A stretch of 43,877 nucleotides of DNA from Actinomyces sp. (GCA_018375675.1 JAHACW010000013.1:1-43877), one strand, 5' to 3'; counted from the stretch's first letter, positions 19,316 to 30,060 are shown. Made by a program: numbers and translations. The notes: generated by a model not told the origin, from the letters alone.

Positions 19316-19785
19316 TGCCTCGTAAGGGCCCCGCTCCCCGTCGCCCCCTCGTCGATGACCCGGTTTACGGCTCCAAGGTCGTGACCCAGCTGGTCAACCG
19401 CGTTCTCCTCGACGGCAAGAAGACCGTCGCTGAGCGCATCGTCTACGGCGCACTTGAAACCGTTCGCGAGCGCACCGAGCAGGAGCCCGTCTCCGTGCTC
19501 AAGCGCGCTCTCGAGAACATTCGTCCGGCCCTCGAGGTCCGCTCCCGCCGCGTCGGCGGTGCGACCTACCAGGTCCCCGTCGAGGTTCGCCCCGCGCGCG
19601 CCACGACGCTGGCCCTGCGCTGGCTGGTCGACTTCTCGCGTCAGCGTCGCGAGAAGACCATGACCGAGCGTCTCGCCAACGAGATCCTCGACGCCTCCAA
19701 CGGCCTCGGTGCCGCTGTGAAGCGCCGTGAGGACATGCACAAGATGGCTGAGTCCAACCGCGCCTTCGCGCACTACCGCTGGTGA
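19315..19785 (+). CDS. rpsG: 30S ribosomal protein S7
   Basis: This 156-residue protein is a primary binder of the 16S rRNA 3' domain and sits at the head near the E site. [11 protein letters not shown] at the start and the final [10 protein letters not shown] match the family over its full length. It overlaps rpsL by one base. A perfect 10-bp hairpin follows its stop, ahead of fusA. S7 is the autoregulator of the str operon in E. coli; whether that holds here is not shown. Confidence 0.98.
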   Translation: MPRKGPAPRRPLVDDPVYGSKVVTQLVNRVLLDGKKTVAERIVYGALETVRERTEQEPVSVLKRALENIRPALEVRSRRVGGATYQVPVEVRPARATTLALRWLVDFSRQRREKTMTERLANEILDASNGLGAAVKRREDMHKMAESNRAFAHYRW

Positions 19786-19790
19786 TTTAA

Positions 19791-19820
19791 AGACGAGGCC
19801 TGGGCAACCGGGCCTCGTCT
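19791..19820 (+). terminator. Hairpin between rpsG and fusA
   Basis: AGACGAGGCC (19791-19800) pairs perfectly with GGCCTCGTCT (19811-19820) over a 10-nt loop. No T-run follows and fusA has no evident promoter of its own, so partial termination or an mRNA processing or stability element fits better than a full stop. Confidence 0.6.
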
Positions 19821-19865
19821 CACGCAGCAAGAACACCCATTACTTCGAACGAAGGAACCACACTC

Positions 19866-21989
19866 GTGGCACTAGAGGTGCTGACGGATCTCAACAAGGT
19901 CCGCAACATTGGCATCATGGCTCACATCGATGCCGGCAAGACGACCGTGACGGAACGCATCCTGTTCTACACGGGCATCAACTACAAGATCGGCGAGACG
20001 CACGATGGCGCCTCGACGACCGACTGGATGGAACAGGAAAAGGAACGCGGCATCACGATTACGTCCGCCGCCGTTACCTCTTTCTGGAACGGTAACCAGA
20101 TCAACATCATTGACACCCCCGGTCACGTTGACTTCACCGTTGAGGTTGAGCGCTCGCTGCGCGTCCTCGACGGCGCTGTCGCCGTGTTCGACGGCAAGGA
20201 GGGCGTTGAGCCCCAGTCCGAGACCGTGTGGCGTCAGGCCGACAAGTACGACGTCCCGCGTATCTGCTTCATCAACAAGATGGACAAGATGGGCGCCGAC
20301 TTCTACTTCTCGGTTGGTACCATTCGCGACCGCCTGCACGCGACCCCGATCGTCATGCAGCTCCCGATGGGCGCCGAGAACGACTTCGTCGGCAACATCG
20401 ACCTGCTGACCATGGAGGCCCTGACCTACCCGGCCAAGGACGACAAGGGCAACGACACGCTCGGCTCCGTCGTCGAGCGCGGCCCGATCCCCGCCGAGTA
20501 CCAGGAAAAGGCTGAAGAGTACCGCGAGGCACTCGTTGAGGCCGCCGCCGAGGGCTCCGACGAGCTGACCGAGGCGTACCTGGAGAACGGCGAGCTGACG
20601 ATCGAGCAGATCAAGGAAGGCATCCGCCTCCTGACCATCTCCTCGCGCGCGTTCCCCGTGTACTGCGGTACCGCTCTGCGCAACATGGGTGTGCAGCCCG
20701 TCCTCGACGCCGTCGTGGACTTCCTGCCCTCCCCGCTCGACATCGGCGACGTTCGCGGCTTCCTCCCCGGCTCTGAGACCGAGGAAGAGACCGAGGTCCG
20801 TAAGCCCGACGAGAACGAGCCGTTCTCCGCTCTGGCGTTCAAGATCGCCGCTCACCCCTTCTACGGCAAGCTCACCTTCATCCGCGTGTACTCCGGTAAG
20901 GTCGAGTCCGGCGCCCAGGTCCTTAACTCGACCAAGGGCAAGAAGGAGCGCATCGGTAAGATCTTCCAGATGCACTCGAACAAGGAGAACCCCGTTGAGG
21001 TGGCGCACGCTGGCCACATCTACGCGGTGATCGGCCTCAAGGACACCACGACCGGTGACACGCTGGCCGCGATGGACAAGCCGATCGTTCTCGAGTCGAT
21101 GACGTTCCCCGCCCCCGTTATCCAGGTCGCCGTCGAGCCCAAGTCGAAGGCTGACCAGGAGAAGATGGGCGTCGCCATCCAGAAGCTGGCGGAAGAGGAC
21201 CCGACGTTCACCGTCGAGCTCGACGCTGAGACCGGCCAGACCATCATCGGTGGTATGGGTGAGCTCCACCTCGACATCATCGTCGACCGTATGCGTCGCG
21301 AGTTCAAGGTCGAGGCCAACGTGGGTAACCCGATGGTTGCCTACCGCGAGACCATCCGCAAGACGGTCGAGAAGTACGAGTACACGCACAAGAAGCAGAC
21401 CGGTGGTTCCGGTCAGTTCGCGCGTGTCATCATCGCCCTGGAGCCCCTCCCGGCCGACTCCGAGGAAGAGTACATGTTCGAGGACAAGGTCACCGGTGGC
21501 CGCGTTCCTCGCGAGTACATCCCGTCGGTCGACGCGGGCATCAAGGACGCCATGCAGTCCGGCGTTCTCGCCGGCTACCCGATGGTCGACATCAAGGCCA
21601 CGCTGCTCGACGGCGCCTACCACGAGGTTGACTCCTCCGAAATGGCGTTCAAGGTTGCTGGCTCGATGGCGCTGAAGGAAGCTGCTAAGAAGGCTAACCC
21701 CGTCCTCCTCGAGCCGATCATGGCCGTTGAGGTTCGTACTCCCGAGGAGTACATGGGCGATGTCATCGGCGACCTCAACTCTCGCCGTGGCCAGATCAGC
21801 TCGATGGACGAGCAGCACGGCGTGCGCGTCGTCAAGGCTCAGGTCCCGCTGTCCGAGATGTTCGGATACGTTGGCGACCTGCGCTCCAAGACGCAGGGCC
21901 GCGCTGTCTACTCCATGGAGTTCGACAGCTACGCCGAGGTTCCGCGCGCCGTCGCGGACGAGATCGTCGGCAAGTCTCGGGGCAACTGA
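19866..21989 (+). CDS. fusA: Elongation factor G
   Basis: This 707-residue GTPase drives ribosomal translocation and, with RRF, ribosome recycling. G1 AHIDAGKTT (about residue 18-26), the switch region [10 protein letters not shown]3 DTPGHVDF and G4 NKMDKMG are intact. The five-domain length is complete, ending in a typical domain V ([11 protein letters not shown]). GTG 19866 ([20 protein letters not shown]) has GAAGGAA upstream. It is part of the str unit with rpsL-rpsG, but a hairpin on each side may adjust its level. Confidence 0.98.
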   Translation: MALEVLTDLNKVRNIGIMAHIDAGKTTVTERILFYTGINYKIGETHDGASTTDWMEQEKERGITITSAAVTSFWNGNQINIIDTPGHVDFTVEVERSLRVLDGAVAVFDGKEGVEPQSETVWRQADKYDVPRICFINKMDKMGADFYFSVGTIRDRLHATPIVMQLPMGAENDFVGNIDLLTMEALTYPAKDDKGNDTLGSVVERGPIPAEYQEKAEEYREALVEAAAEGSDELTEAYLENGELTIEQIKEGIRLLTISSRAFPVYCGTALRNMGVQPVLDAVVDFLPSPLDIGDVRGFLPGSETEEETEVRKPDENEPFSALAFKIAAHPFYGKLTFIRVYSGKVESGAQVLNSTKGKKERIGKIFQMHSNKENPVEVAHAGHIYAVIGLKDTTTGDTLAAMDKPIVLESMTFPAPVIQVAVEPKSKADQEKMGVAIQKLAEEDPTFTVELDAETGQTIIGGMGELHLDIIVDRMRREFKVEANVGNPMVAYRETIRKTVEKYEYTHKKQTGGSGQFARVIIALEPLPADSEEEYMFEDKVTGGRVPREYIPSVDAGIKDAMQSGVLAGYPMVDIKATLLDGAYHEVDSSEMAFKVAGSMALKEAAKKANPVLLEPIMAVEVRTPEEYMGDVIGDLNSRRGQISSMDEQHGVRVVKAQVPLSEMFGYVGDLRSKTQGRAVYSMEFDSYAEVPRAVADEIVGKSRGN

Positions 21990-22000
21990 GTCCCACCGGG

Positions 22001-22033
22001 GGCTCGCGGGGCAGGTCATCTGCCCTGCGAGCC
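22001..22033 (+). terminator. Hairpin between fusA and tuf
   Basis: A 14-bp stem, GGCTCGCGGGGCAG (22001-22014) with 22020-22033 (one G-U), closes a 5-nt loop, 11 nt after the fusA stop. The ~100 nt that follow, before tuf, leave room for a tuf promoter (for example TAGGCT at 22098-22103), but no clear -35 is seen. Confidence 0.75.
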
Positions 22034-22135
22034 GCCTCACACACAAGTAAACCCAGTAGGTCTCAAGCCCCAGGGGTGTTAAAGTGGCACCTAGCCGTAG
22101 GCTGAGAATATCTACCCGAGTCCAGGAGGACACAA

Positions 22136-23321
<1,186 letters not shown>

Positions 23322-23323
<2 letters not shown>

Positions 23324-23355
23324 ATCAACCTCTGAGACTTTCTCAGATCTGATTC
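23322..23355 (+). terminator. First hairpin after tuf
   Basis: GAATCA/TGATTC (23322-23327, 23350-23355) encloses TCTGAGA/TCTCAGA (23331-23337, 23341-23347). The stem begins inside the stop codon and is AT-rich, unlike the GC-rich terminators elsewhere. It may protect the mRNA 3' end or help termination. Confidence 0.55.
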
Positions 23356-23377
23356 GCTGCTGATCCAGCGGCATTGA

Positions 23378-23407
23378 GGGCCCCGCCTCTTCCGAGAGGC
23401 GGGGCCC
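23378..23407 (+). terminator. Main tuf terminator
   Basis: A perfect 13-bp stem, GGGCCCCGCCTCT (23378-23390) with 23395-23407, closes a TCCG loop and is followed by TTCG. Confidence 0.88.
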
Positions 23408-23558
23408 TTCGCTATCTGGTGTCCACTAGCGACCGCGCCCCACATGCGTCCCGCTGTGTAGGTGTGGGTGGTTAGCGCACGCTCTTCTGTGACATTGGTG
23501 GCTTAAGTTATGTGTGAGTCTATTGTGGAAGCGTACTTCGTGGCGTATTCGCGTGGCT

Positions 23559-23575
23559 GCCCCGGCCTCGTTGAT
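23559..23575 (+). promoter_or_regulatory. GCCCCGGCCTCGTTGAT word upstream of the S10 promoter
   Basis: This is another unpaired copy of the GCCCCGGCCTCGT word, ending 21 nt before the rpsJ -35. It is followed by GGAAATGTGAC, and GAAATGTGAC also occurs downstream of the infA copy (37441-37450). Confidence 0.45.
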
Positions 23576-23596
23576 GGAAATGTGACCGATCCCCGG

Positions 23597-23625
23597 TTGC
23601 GACACGCCCGAGTGCGGGGTACGGT
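23597..23625 (+). promoter_or_regulatory. S10 operon promoter
   Basis: TTGCGA (23597-23602), a 17-nt spacer and TACGGT (23620-23625). The predicted leader before rpsJ is about 300 nt. Confidence 0.6.
23598..23619 (+). repeat. 22-nt direct repeat, copy 1 (within S10 promoter)
   Basis: The word starts TGCGACACGCCCGAGTG and spans most of the -35 and the whole spacer of the S10 promoter. An identical 22-nt copy lies at 23874-23895, 276 nt downstream. Confidence 0.9.
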
Positions 23626-23629
23626 AGTT

Positions 23630-23932
23630 TCTTGGTGACGGTCTGGGCTGTTATGTGCAGCTTGGGCCGCTATCCACGCCAATCTGTCGGTGGTTTCACA
23701 TGCGAGAACCCCCTTTCGGGTTTGTGCTCGCGGGTGGAACTCTGACAGAATGGCACGGTTGCCTCAGCGTCTCTGGGGTGGTCCATGCGTGCCATCACGT
23801 ATGGATCGGGCAATATGCCCAAGATCTTTGGACAAGACGTCGGTCCAGCGCGAGCGATCGCGCGCACAACGGCTGCGACACGCCCGAGTGCGGGGACCGG
23901 CGGCGAATCTGTACGAGAAGAGGTAAGACGGC
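23630..23932 (+). promoter_or_regulatory. Structured 5' leader of the S10 operon
   Basis: The leader is long for a window where most genes are 0-30 nt apart. Clear hairpins are GCGAG-AACCC with GGGTT...CTCGC (23702-23731) and TCCATGCGTG with CACGTATGGA around a CCAT loop (23782-23805). E. coli controls this operon through L4 binding to the leader. A comparable ribosomal-protein control site is plausible here, but no known leader family was recognised. Confidence 0.45.
23874..23895 (+). repeat. 22-nt direct repeat, copy 2 (next to rpsJ start)
   Basis: Identical to 23598-23619 over 22 nt. Here the following bases (ACCGGC) give no -10 element, so this copy is unlikely to be a promoter. It ends 37 nt before the rpsJ ATG. 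Confidence 0.9.
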
Positions 23933-24241
23933 ATGGCGGGACAGAAGATCCGCATCCGGCTCAAGTCGTATGACCACGAGGTCATCGACAGCTCCGCGCG
24001 CAAGATCGTGGACACCGTACAGCGTGCTGGCGCCACGGTCGTGGGCCCGGTGCCGCTGCCGACCGAGAAGAACGTTTTCGTCGTTATTCGGTCGCCCCAC
24101 AAGTACAAGGACAGCCGCGAGCACTTTGAAATGCGCACGCACAAGCGGCTCATCGACATCATCGATCCGACCCCCAAGGCCGTCGACTCGCTCATGCGCC
24201 TCGACCTGCCTGCGGACGTCAACATCGAGATCAAGCTCTGA
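23933..24241 (+). CDS. rpsJ: 30S ribosomal protein S10
   Basis: This 102-residue protein is in the 30S head and also binds NusB in antitermination. [19 protein letters not shown] and the [23 protein letters not shown] loop region (split here as [19 protein letters not shown]) are standard, and length is normal. ATG 23933 follows GAAGAGGTAA. It is the first gene of the S10-spc run. The long structured leader and the repeated promoter word upstream suggest control at this point for everything through rplO. Confidence 0.98.
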   Translation: MAGQKIRIRLKSYDHEVIDSSARKIVDTVQRAGATVVGPVPLPTEKNVFVVIRSPHKYKDSREHFEMRTHKRLIDIIDPTPKAVDSLMRLDLPADVNIEIKL

Positions 24242-24252
24242 GGACATCTGCA

Positions 24253-24918
24253 ATGACTAACAAGAAGCAGCACGCTGGCGCGCCCATCAAGGCGCTGCTC
24301 GGCCGCAAGCTCGGCATGACCCAGGTCTGGGATGCCGACGGCCACCTCGTGCCCCTGACTGTCGTGCAGGTCGGCACCAACGTCGTGACCCAGGTTCGTA
24401 CCGATGAGGTCGACGGCTACTCCGCTATTCAGCTTGGCTTCGGTGAGATCGACTCCCGTAAGGTCACCAAGCCCCTCCAGGGCCACTTCGAGAAGGCCGG
24501 GGTTGCCCCCCGTCGCCACCTCGTCGAGGTCCGCACGTCCGAGCATGACTCTTACGAGGTCGGCCAGGAACTCGACGCCACCACCTTCGAGGCTGGCGAA
24601 GGCGTTGACGTCTCCGGCACCACCAAGGGCAAGGGTTTTGCCGGCGTTATGAAGCGTCACGGCTTCGCTGGCGTTTCCGCCTCCCATGGTGCGCACCGCA
24701 ACCACCGCAAGCCCGGCTCGATCGGCGCCTGCGCTACCCCCGGTCGCATCTTCAAGGGCCTGCGTATGGCTGGCCGCATGGGTGGCAACCGTCGTACTGT
24801 CCAGAACCTGACGATCCAGGCCGTGGACGCCGAGAAGGGCCTGCTGCTCATCAGCGGCGCCGTCCCGGGTCCGAAGAACGGCGTGGTCCTGGTTCGCTCC
24901 TCCGTGAAGGGTGCGTGA
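24253..24918 (+). CDS. rplC: 50S ribosomal protein L3
   Basis: This 221-residue protein is one of the first to bind 23S rRNA; its central loop reaches the peptidyl-transferase centre. [15 protein letters not shown] near the start and the loop sequence [21 protein letters not shown] stretch ([19 protein letters not shown]) are present. It starts 11 nt after rpsJ with GAGGACAT ahead. The end runs almost directly into rplD. Confidence 0.98.
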   Translation: MTNKKQHAGAPIKALLGRKLGMTQVWDADGHLVPLTVVQVGTNVVTQVRTDEVDGYSAIQLGFGEIDSRKVTKPLQGHFEKAGVAPRRHLVEVRTSEHDSYEVGQELDATTFEAGEGVDVSGTTKGKGFAGVMKRHGFAGVSASHGAHRNHRKPGSIGACATPGRIFKGLRMAGRMGGNRRTVQNLTIQAVDAEKGLLLISGAVPGPKNGVVLVRSSVKGA

Positions 24919-24920
24919 TC

Positions 24921-25565
24921 ATGGCTGACGATCGTAACGTTGACGTCATCGACCTCAAGGGCAAGAAGGCGGGCTCCGTCGTTCTCCCGGGTTCGATCTT
25001 TGACGTTCCCACCAACATTCCGCTGATGCACCAGGTTGTCGTCGCTCAGCTTGCGGCCGCTCGTCAGGGCACGCACGCGACGAAGACCCGTGGTGAGGTC
25101 GCTGGCGGCGGCAAGAAGCCGTTCCGTCAGAAGGGCACCGGTAACGCTCGTCAGGGCTCCATCCGCGCGCCTCACTTCACCGGCGGTGGCATCGTCCACG
25201 GCCCTCAGCCGCGTGACTACGACCAGCGCACCCCCAAGAAGATGAAGCAGGGCGCTCTGCGTTCCGCTCTCTCCGACCGTGCGCGCGCCGACCGCATCCA
25301 CGTTGTCACCGCCCTGTTCGAAGGCGACAAGCCCTCGACCAAGGCTGCTCTCGCTGCCCTGAGCGCGATCGTCGAGGACCGTCAGGCTCTCGTCGTCCTC
25401 GAGCGTGGCAACGAACTGACCGCGCTGTCCCTGCGCAACGTTCCCGAGGTTCACGTTCTGTGGGCCGACCAGCTGAACACGTACGACGTCCTGGACGCCG
25501 ATGACATCGTCTTCACGCAGGCCGCCCTTGAGTCCTTCCTCGGTACCAAGGAGGAGACCAAGTGA
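24921..25565 (+). CDS. rplD: 50S ribosomal protein L4
   Basis: This 214-residue protein's extended loop lines the exit tunnel with L22. The loop motif [23 protein letters not shown] (seen as [15 protein letters not shown]) is intact. A GTG at 24915 is in frame, but GAAGG at 24907-24911 is well spaced only for ATG 24921, so the start is set there. It overlaps rplW by 4 bases. L4 is the S10-operon autoregulator in enterobacteria. Confidence 0.97.
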   Translation: MADDRNVDVIDLKGKKAGSVVLPGSIFDVPTNIPLMHQVVVAQLAAARQGTHATKTRGEVAGGGKKPFRQKGTGNARQGSIRAPHFTGGGIVHGPQPRDYDQRTPKKMKQGALRSALSDRARADRIHVVTALFEGDKPSTKAALAALSAIVEDRQALVVLERGNELTALSLRNVPEVHVLWADQLNTYDVLDADDIVFTQAALESFLGTKEETK

Positions 25566-25867
25566 GCACGATTGAAGCGGGTAAGAACCCCCGCGACATC
25601 ATCCTGAAGCCGGTCACCACCGAGAAGTCGCTCGCCCTCATGGACCTGGGCAAGTACACCTTCGAGGTTGACCCCCGCGCGAACAAGACCGAGATCAAGA
25701 TTGCCCTCGAGCGTATCTTCGGCGTCAAGATCGGTTCCATCGCCACCCAGAACCGCAAGGGCAAGACCTACCGCACCCGCAACGGGATCGGTAAGCGCAA
25801 GGACGTCAAGCGTGCCATCGTCACCGTGCGTGAGGGCACCATCGACATCTTCGGCGATCAGGCCTGA
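25562..25867 (+). CDS. rplW: 50S ribosomal protein L23
   Basis: This 101-residue protein sits at the polypeptide exit and is the docking site for trigger factor and [20 protein letters not shown] and [17 protein letters not shown] are typical, and length is normal. The GTG start lies inside the rplD stop (GTGA overlap, 4 nt), which implies translational coupling. rplB follows 22 nt downstream. Confidence 0.97.
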   Translation: MSTIEAGKNPRDIILKPVTTEKSLALMDLGKYTFEVDPRANKTEIKIALERIFGVKIGSIATQNRKGKTYRTRNGIGKRKDVKRAIVTVREGTIDIFGDQA

Positions 25868-25889
25868 GGACCGAAGGGACATTTGAACA

Positions 25890-26726
25890 ATGGGAATTCG
25901 CAAGTACAAGCCCACGACTCCGGGCCGTCGCTTCTCGTCCGTCTCTGACTTCGTCGAGATCACCCGCGACACCCCCGAGAAGTCGCTGCTGCGCCCGCTG
26001 CACAAGACCGGTGGTCGTAACAACAACGGCCGCGTGACCTCCCGCCACCGCGGCGGCGGCCACAAGCGTCAGTACCGCGTGATCGACTTCCGTCGTCACG
26101 ACAAGGACGGCGTCCCGGCAACGGTCGCTCACATCGAGTACGACCCCAACCGCACCGCTCGCATCGCCCTCCTGCACTACGCGGACGGCGAGAAGCGCTA
26201 CATCCTCGCTCCGACCGGCCTCAAGCAGGGCGATCAGATCGAGGCCGGCGTTGGCGCTGACATCAAGCCCGGCAACTCGCTGCAGCTGCGCAACATCCCC
26301 CTGGGTACCGTTGTGCACGCCGTTGAGCTCTACCCGGGTGGCGGCGCCAAGATCGCCCGCTCCGCTGGCACCTCCGTGCAGCTCGTCGCTAAGGAAGGCC
26401 GCTTCGCCCAGCTGCGTATGCCCTCCGGCGAGATCCGCAACGTTGAGGCCACCTGCCGCGCCACCATCGGCGAGGTCGGCAACGCCGAGCAGTCGAACAT
26501 CAACTGGGGCAAGGCCGGCCGTATGCGCTGGAAGGGCAAGCGCCCGCACGTCCGTGGTGTCGTTATGAACCCGGTCGATCACCCGCACGGCGGTGGTGAA
26601 GGCCGCACGTCCGGTGGTCGTCACCCCGTGTCGCCTTGGGGCAAGCCCGAGGGCCGTACGCGTCGTCCGAAGAAGGCGTCCGATCGCATGATCGTCCGCC
26701 GTCGCAAGACCGGCAAGAACCGCTGA
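25890..26726 (+). CDS. rplB: 50S ribosomal protein L2
   Basis: This 278-residue protein is essential for subunit joining and supports the peptidyl-transferase centre. The N-terminal [14 protein letters not shown], the RNA-binding region [14 protein letters not shown] and the highly conserved [18 protein letters not shown] with its histidine are all present, followed by [13 protein letters not shown]. Length is normal. A GGACCGAAGGGAC stretch supplies the ribosome binding site. rpsS follows after 16 nt. Confidence 0.98.
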   Translation: MGIRKYKPTTPGRRFSSVSDFVEITRDTPEKSLLRPLHKTGGRNNNGRVTSRHRGGGHKRQYRVIDFRRHDKDGVPATVAHIEYDPNRTARIALLHYADGEKRYILAPTGLKQGDQIEAGVGADIKPGNSLQLRNIPLGTVVHAVELYPGGGAKIARSAGTSVQLVAKEGRFAQLRMPSGEIRNVEATCRATIGEVGNAEQSNINWGKAGRMRWKGKRPHVRGVVMNPVDHPHGGGEGRTSGGRHPVSPWGKPEGRTRRPKKASDRMIVRRRKTGKNR

Positions 26727-26742
26727 GTAGGAGTCGATTGAA

Positions 26743-27024
26743 ATGCCGCGTAGTTTGAAGAAGGGCCCGTTCGTCGACGACCACCTGCTCAAGAAGGTCG
26801 ACGCCGCGAACGAATCCGGCTCTAAGAACGTCATCAAGACCTGGTCGCGTCGCTCGGTCATCACCCCGGACTTCCTGGGTCTGACCATCGCCGTCCACGA
26901 CGGCCGTAAGCATGTGCCCGTTTTCGTCACCGAGTCGATGGTGGGCCACAAGCTCGGCGAGTTCGCTCCCACGCGTACTTTCCGCAGCCACGACAAGGAC
27001 GATCGTAAGGGACGTCGGCGCTGA
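26743..27024 (+). CDS. rpsS: 30S ribosomal protein S19
   Basis: This 93-residue protein is in the 30S head, paired with S13 and touching the A-site finger. [33 protein letters not shown] and [20 protein letters not shown] are diagnostic. AGGAG lies upstream at 26729-26733. It continues the standard S10 order between rplB and rplV. Confidence 0.98.
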   Translation: MPRSLKKGPFVDDHLLKKVDAANESGSKNVIKTWSRRSVITPDFLGLTIAVHDGRKHVPVFVTESMVGHKLGEFAPTRTFRSHDKDDRKGRRR

Positions 27025-27053
27025 GCCGGCCCCACGGAAGAAGAGGCAGATAC

Positions 27054-27425
27054 ATGGAAGCCAAGGCGCAGGCGCGATTCATCCGCGTCACGCCCCAGAA
27101 GTCCCGCCGTGTTGTGAACGAGGTTCGCGGCAAGCGTGTTCTGGAGGCCGCCGACATTCTGCGGTTCGCCCCGCAGGCCGTCGCCACCGATGTCCGCAAG
27201 GTGCTCCTGAGCGCCGTCGCCAACTCGAAGGTCAAGGCTGAGAACGCCGGAGAGACCTTCAACGAGGCCGACCTGCTCGTTCTGGAGGCATACGTGGACG
27301 AGGGTCCGACCATGAAGCGCATCCGTCCCCGTGCACAGGGGCGCGCCGGTCGTATCCTGAAGCGCACCTCCCACATCACCATCGTGGTGGGGACCAAGGA
27401 AGACAAGAAGAAGGGAGACCGCTGA
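27054..27425 (+). CDS. rplV: 50S ribosomal protein L22
   Basis: This 123-residue protein's long beta-hairpin reaches the exit tunnel near the macrolide site. The hairpin stretch [19 protein letters not shown] is intact, with no deletion or duplication of the kind linked to macrolide resistance. GAAGAGG precedes the ATG. The charged tail KEDKKKGDR ends just before rpsC, whose ATG begins one base after the TGA. Confidence 0.98.
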   Translation: MEAKAQARFIRVTPQKSRRVVNEVRGKRVLEAADILRFAPQAVATDVRKVLLSAVANSKVKAENAGETFNEADLLVLEAYVDEGPTMKRIRPRAQGRAGRILKRTSHITIVVGTKEDKKKGDR

Positions 27426-27426
27426 T

Positions 27427-28236
27427 ATGGGTCAGAAGGTCAACCCCCGCGGGTTCCGTCTGGGAATCACCACTGACCACCGGTCTCGCTGGTTCTCCGA
27501 CTCCACCACCAAGGGACAGCGCTACGCGGATTACGTGGCCGAAGATGTCGCGATCCGCAAGTTCCTGACCGACAACCTCGAGCGCGCCGGCATTGCCGAG
27601 GTGAGCATCGAGCGTACGCGTGACCGCGTTCGCGTCGACCTGCACACCGCTCGCCCGGGCATCGTCATCGGTCGCCGTGGTGCAGAGGCCGACCGCCTGC
27701 GCGTTCAGCTCGAGAAGCTGACGGGCAAGCAGGTTCAGCTGAACATCCTTGAGGTGAAGAACCCCGACCTCGAAGCGCAGCTCGTTGCGCAGGGCATTGC
27801 GGAGCAGCTCGCTGCTCGCGTGTCCTTCCGTCGTGCGATGCGTAAGGGCATCCAGTCCGCGCAGCGCGCTGGCGCCAAGGGCATTCGTGTCCAGGTGTCC
27901 GGCCGTCTGGGTGGCGCTGAAATGTCCCGCTCCGAGTTCTACCGTGAGGGCCGCGTGCCGCTGCACACCCTTCGCGCGAACATCGACTACGGATTCCACG
28001 AGGCCCGCACGACCTTCGGTCGTATCGGCGTCAAGGTGTGGATCTACAAGGGCGACATCACCGAGCGCGAGTTCGCTCGCCAGCAGGCCGAGCAGGCCCA
28101 GCGTGGCGGCCGTCGCGATGGCCGCCGTGGCCCCCGCCGCGGTGGACGCCCCAACCAGGAGACCGCTGCGCAGCAGGCTCCCCGTGAGGCTTCGGCCTCC
28201 GAGGCCGCTGCGCCCACGACCGGATCGGAGGCCTGA
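27427..28236 (+). CDS. rpsC: 30S ribosomal protein S3
   Basis: This 269-residue protein is at the mRNA entry channel. [14 protein letters not shown] starts it. A KH domain ([17 protein letters not shown], ~75-95) and the C-terminal S3 domain with [26 protein letters not shown] follow. The last ~45 residues are an Arg/Gly then Ala/Pro-rich extension, common in actinobacterial S3. It starts one base after the rplV stop, with AAGGGAGA as binding site inside rplV. Confidence 0.98.
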   Translation: MGQKVNPRGFRLGITTDHRSRWFSDSTTKGQRYADYVAEDVAIRKFLTDNLERAGIAEVSIERTRDRVRVDLHTARPGIVIGRRGAEADRLRVQLEKLTGKQVQLNILEVKNPDLEAQLVAQGIAEQLAARVSFRRAMRKGIQSAQRAGAKGIRVQVSGRLGGAEMSRSEFYREGRVPLHTLRANIDYGFHEARTTFGRIGVKVWIYKGDITEREFARQQAEQAQRGGRRDGRRGPRRGGRPNQETAAQQAPREASASEAAAPTTGSEA

Positions 28237-28241
28237 GCCCA

Positions 28242-28661
28242 ATGCTCATTCCCCGTCGGACTAAGTACCGCAAGCAGCACCGTCCTCACCGCACTGGCTT
28301 TGCCTCCGGTGGCACCGAACTGGCGTTCGGCGACTACGGCATCCAGGCTCTCGAGCCTGCGTACATCACCAACCGTCAGATTGAGGCAGCACGTATCGCC
28401 GTGACGCGTCACATCAAGCGTGGCGGTAAGGTCTGGATCAACATCTTCCCGGACCGTCCCCTGACGAAGAAGCCCGCCGAAACCCGAATGGGTTCCGGTA
28501 AGGGTGCTCCGGAATGGTGGGTTGCCCCCGTCAAGCCCGGACGTGTCATGTTCGAGCTGGCAGGCGTCCCGGAGGAGCTCGCTCGCGAGGCCCTCAGCCG
28601 TGCCCAGCACAAGCTTCCTATCAAGACCCGTTTCGTGGTCCGAGAGGGTGGTGACATCTGA
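28242..28661 (+). CDS. rplP: 50S ribosomal protein L16
   Basis: This 139-residue protein helps position A-site t[17 protein letters not shown], the [20 protein letters not shown] loop and the C-terminal helix are as expected. The arginine in the TRMGSGKG segment is the one hydroxylated by YcfD in E. coli; no such enzyme is visible here. Its TGA overlaps the rpmC ATG by one base (TGATG). Confidence 0.98.
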   Translation: MLIPRRTKYRKQHRPHRTGFASGGTELAFGDYGIQALEPAYITNRQIEAARIAVTRHIKRGGKVWINIFPDRPLTKKPAETRMGSGKGAPEWWVAPVKPGRVMFELAGVPEELAREALSRAQHKLPIKTRFVVREGGDI

Positions 28662-28894
28662 TGGCAGATAAGGGTCTGACCACCGAGCAGCTCGACGCAA
28701 TGGACAACTCCCAGCTGTCCAAGGAGCTGGAGAAGGCTAAGGCTGAGCTGTTCAACCTGCGTTTTGCGCAGGCCGTTGGCAACCTCGAGGATCACGGTCG
28801 CATGAAGACCGTGCGCCGCGACATTGCCCGGATCTACACCATCGCGCGTGAGCGGGAGCTTGGCTACCGCACCGCCCCGAGCACTGAGGAGTGA
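28661..28894 (+). CDS. rpmC: 50S ribosomal protein L29
   Basis: This 77-residue protein forms a small helical hairpin at the exit-tunnel rim beside L23. The [20 protein letters not shown] helix and the [16 protein letters not shown] helix are diagnostic. The N-terminal ten residues are slightly longer than in E. coli. The start overlaps the rplP stop by one base. Confidence 0.97.
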   Translation: MADKGLTTEQLDAMDNSQLSKELEKAKAELFNLRFAQAVGNLEDHGRMKTVRRDIARIYTIARERELGYRTAPSTEE

Positions 28895-28899
28895 GCCTG

Positions 28900-29166
28900 A
28901 TGGCAGAAACCACCGCTCGTAACGAGCGCAAGGTCCGTCGCGGCTACGTCGTCAGCGACAAGATGGACAAGACCGTTGTCGTCCAGATCGAGGACCGCGT
29001 CAAGCACGCCCTCTACGGCAAGGTCATGCGCAAGAACAAGAAGGTCAAGGTTCACGACGAGCACAACGAGTGCGGCGTCGGCGATCTCGTCCTCATCATG
29101 GAGACCCGCCCGCTGTCGGCCACCAAGCGCTGGCGCGTTGTGGAGATCCTCGAAAAGGCGAAGTGA
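28900..29166 (+). CDS. rpsQ: 30S ribosomal protein S17
   Basis: This 88-residue OB-fold protein binds 16S rRNA early in assembly. [32 protein letters not shown] (core seen as [18 protein letters not shown]) is typical. A GTG at 28891 is also in frame and overlaps rpmC, but GAGGAG at 28886-28891 is ideally spaced (8 nt) for ATG 28900, which is chosen. It is the last gene of the classical S10 group; an 88-nt gap follows. Confidence 0.96.
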   Translation: MAETTARNERKVRRGYVVSDKMDKTVVVQIEDRVKHALYGKVMRKNKKVKVHDEHNECGVGDLVLIMETRPLSATKRWRVVEILEKAK

Positions 29167-29209
29167 CCTTCGCTCACAGACCGAAATCCGTTCGGCAAGG
29201 CTCGACCGG

Positions 29210-29215
29210 TACAAT
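29210..29215 (+). promoter_or_regulatory. Possible -10 element ahead of rplN (spc boundary)
   Basis: TACAAT lies in the 88-nt gap between rpsQ and rplN, where E. coli starts its separate spc operon. The -35 (TCCGTT, 29187-29192, 17-nt spacer) is poor. An internal promoter is possible. Confidence 0.3.
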
Positions 29216-29254
29216 CCGGAAGAGAACCGGCACGACGACAGGAGTCAATAGAAA

Positions 29255-29623
29255 ATGATTCAGCAGGAGTCGCGACTGAAGGTCGCCGACAACACAGGGG
29301 CCAAGGAGATCCTGACCATCCGTGTTCTCGGTGGCTCGGGTCGGCGCTACGCGGGTATCGGCGACACCATTGTCGCCACCGTGAAGGACGCCATTCCCGG
29401 CGGCAACGTCAAGAAGGGCGAAGTCGTCAAGGCAGTGATCGTTCGCACGCGTAAGGAAACCCGCCGCCCCGACGGTTCCTACATTCGTTTCGACGAGAAT
29501 GCGGCCGTCATCATCAACAACAATGGCGAGCCGCGTGGCACGCGTATCTTCGGCCCCGTGGGCCGCGAGCTGCGTGACAAGAAGTTCATGCGCATCGTCT
29601 CCCTCGCTCCGGAGGTGATCTGA
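29255..29623 (+). CDS. rplN: 50S ribosomal protein L14
   Basis: This 122-residue protein makes intersubunit bridge contacts with 16S rRNA and is the docking site of the silencing factor Rsf[20 protein letters not shown], the central [18 protein letters not shown] and the C-terminal [22 protein letters not shown] (core [15 protein letters not shown]) are diagnostic. Length is exact for the family. ACAGGAGT lies upstream. It is the first gene of the spc group. Confidence 0.98.
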   Translation: MIQQESRLKVADNTGAKEILTIRVLGGSGRRYAGIGDTIVATVKDAIPGGNVKKGEVVKAVIVRTRKETRRPDGSYIRFDENAAVIINNNGEPRGTRIFGPVGRELRDKKFMRIVSLAPEVI

Positions 29624-29626
29624 TCC

Positions 29627-30058
29627 ATGGCAGCCAAGATTCGTAAGAATGACCTCGTCGAGGTCGTTCGCGGACGCACGTCCGACGAGAAGGCGCTGGC
29701 TGAGCGCAACGCCCGCCGTGCGGAAGAGGGCCTCGAGCCCCTGACCCCCGGCGACAAGGGCAAGCAGGGCCGCGTCATCCAGGTGTTCCCGGCTGAGGGC
29801 AAGGTCCTCGTCGAGGGCATCAACCTGAAGACGCGCCACGTGCGCCAGGGCCAGCAGGGCAGCGCCGGCGGCATCGAGACCATCGAGGCCCCCATCTCGC
29901 TGTCCAAGGTCGCACTGGTCGACCCCGAGACCAAGAAGCGCGTTCGCGCCGGTTTCCGCGAGGACACCGTCGAGCGCGGCGGCCGCACCCGCACCGTCCG
30001 AGTCCGCGTGGCTCGTGGTGGCGCGAAGCGCGGCGTTGAGCAGGGCAAGGAGATCTGA
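29627..30058 (+). CDS. rplX: 50S ribosomal protein L24 with a KOW-loop insertion
   Basis: This 143-residue protein starts 23S rRNA assembly and lies at the exit-tunnel mouth. The usual ~105-residue plan is recognisable: [36 protein letters not shown], then [12 protein letters not shown] charged, helix-prone insertion of 25 residues (18-42, containing [15 protein letters not shown]) splits the KOW motif between RGR and DKGKQG. The C-terminus is also longer and Arg-rich. The frame is continuous and flanked by tightly packed genes, so the insertion looks real. It starts 3 nt after rplN. Confidence 0.97.
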   Translation: MAAKIRKNDLVEVVRGRTSDEKALAERNARRAEEGLEPLTPGDKGKQGRVIQVFPAEGKVLVEGINLKTRHVRQGQQGSAGGIETIEAPISLSKVALVDPETKKRVRAGFREDTVERGGRTRTVRVRVARGGAKRGVEQGKEI

Positions 30059-30060
30059 GC

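Noticed and set aside
19872..22133. A 753-codon minus-strand frame
   Set aside because: Antisense to fusA, for the same reason; the + strand product is unambiguous EF-G.
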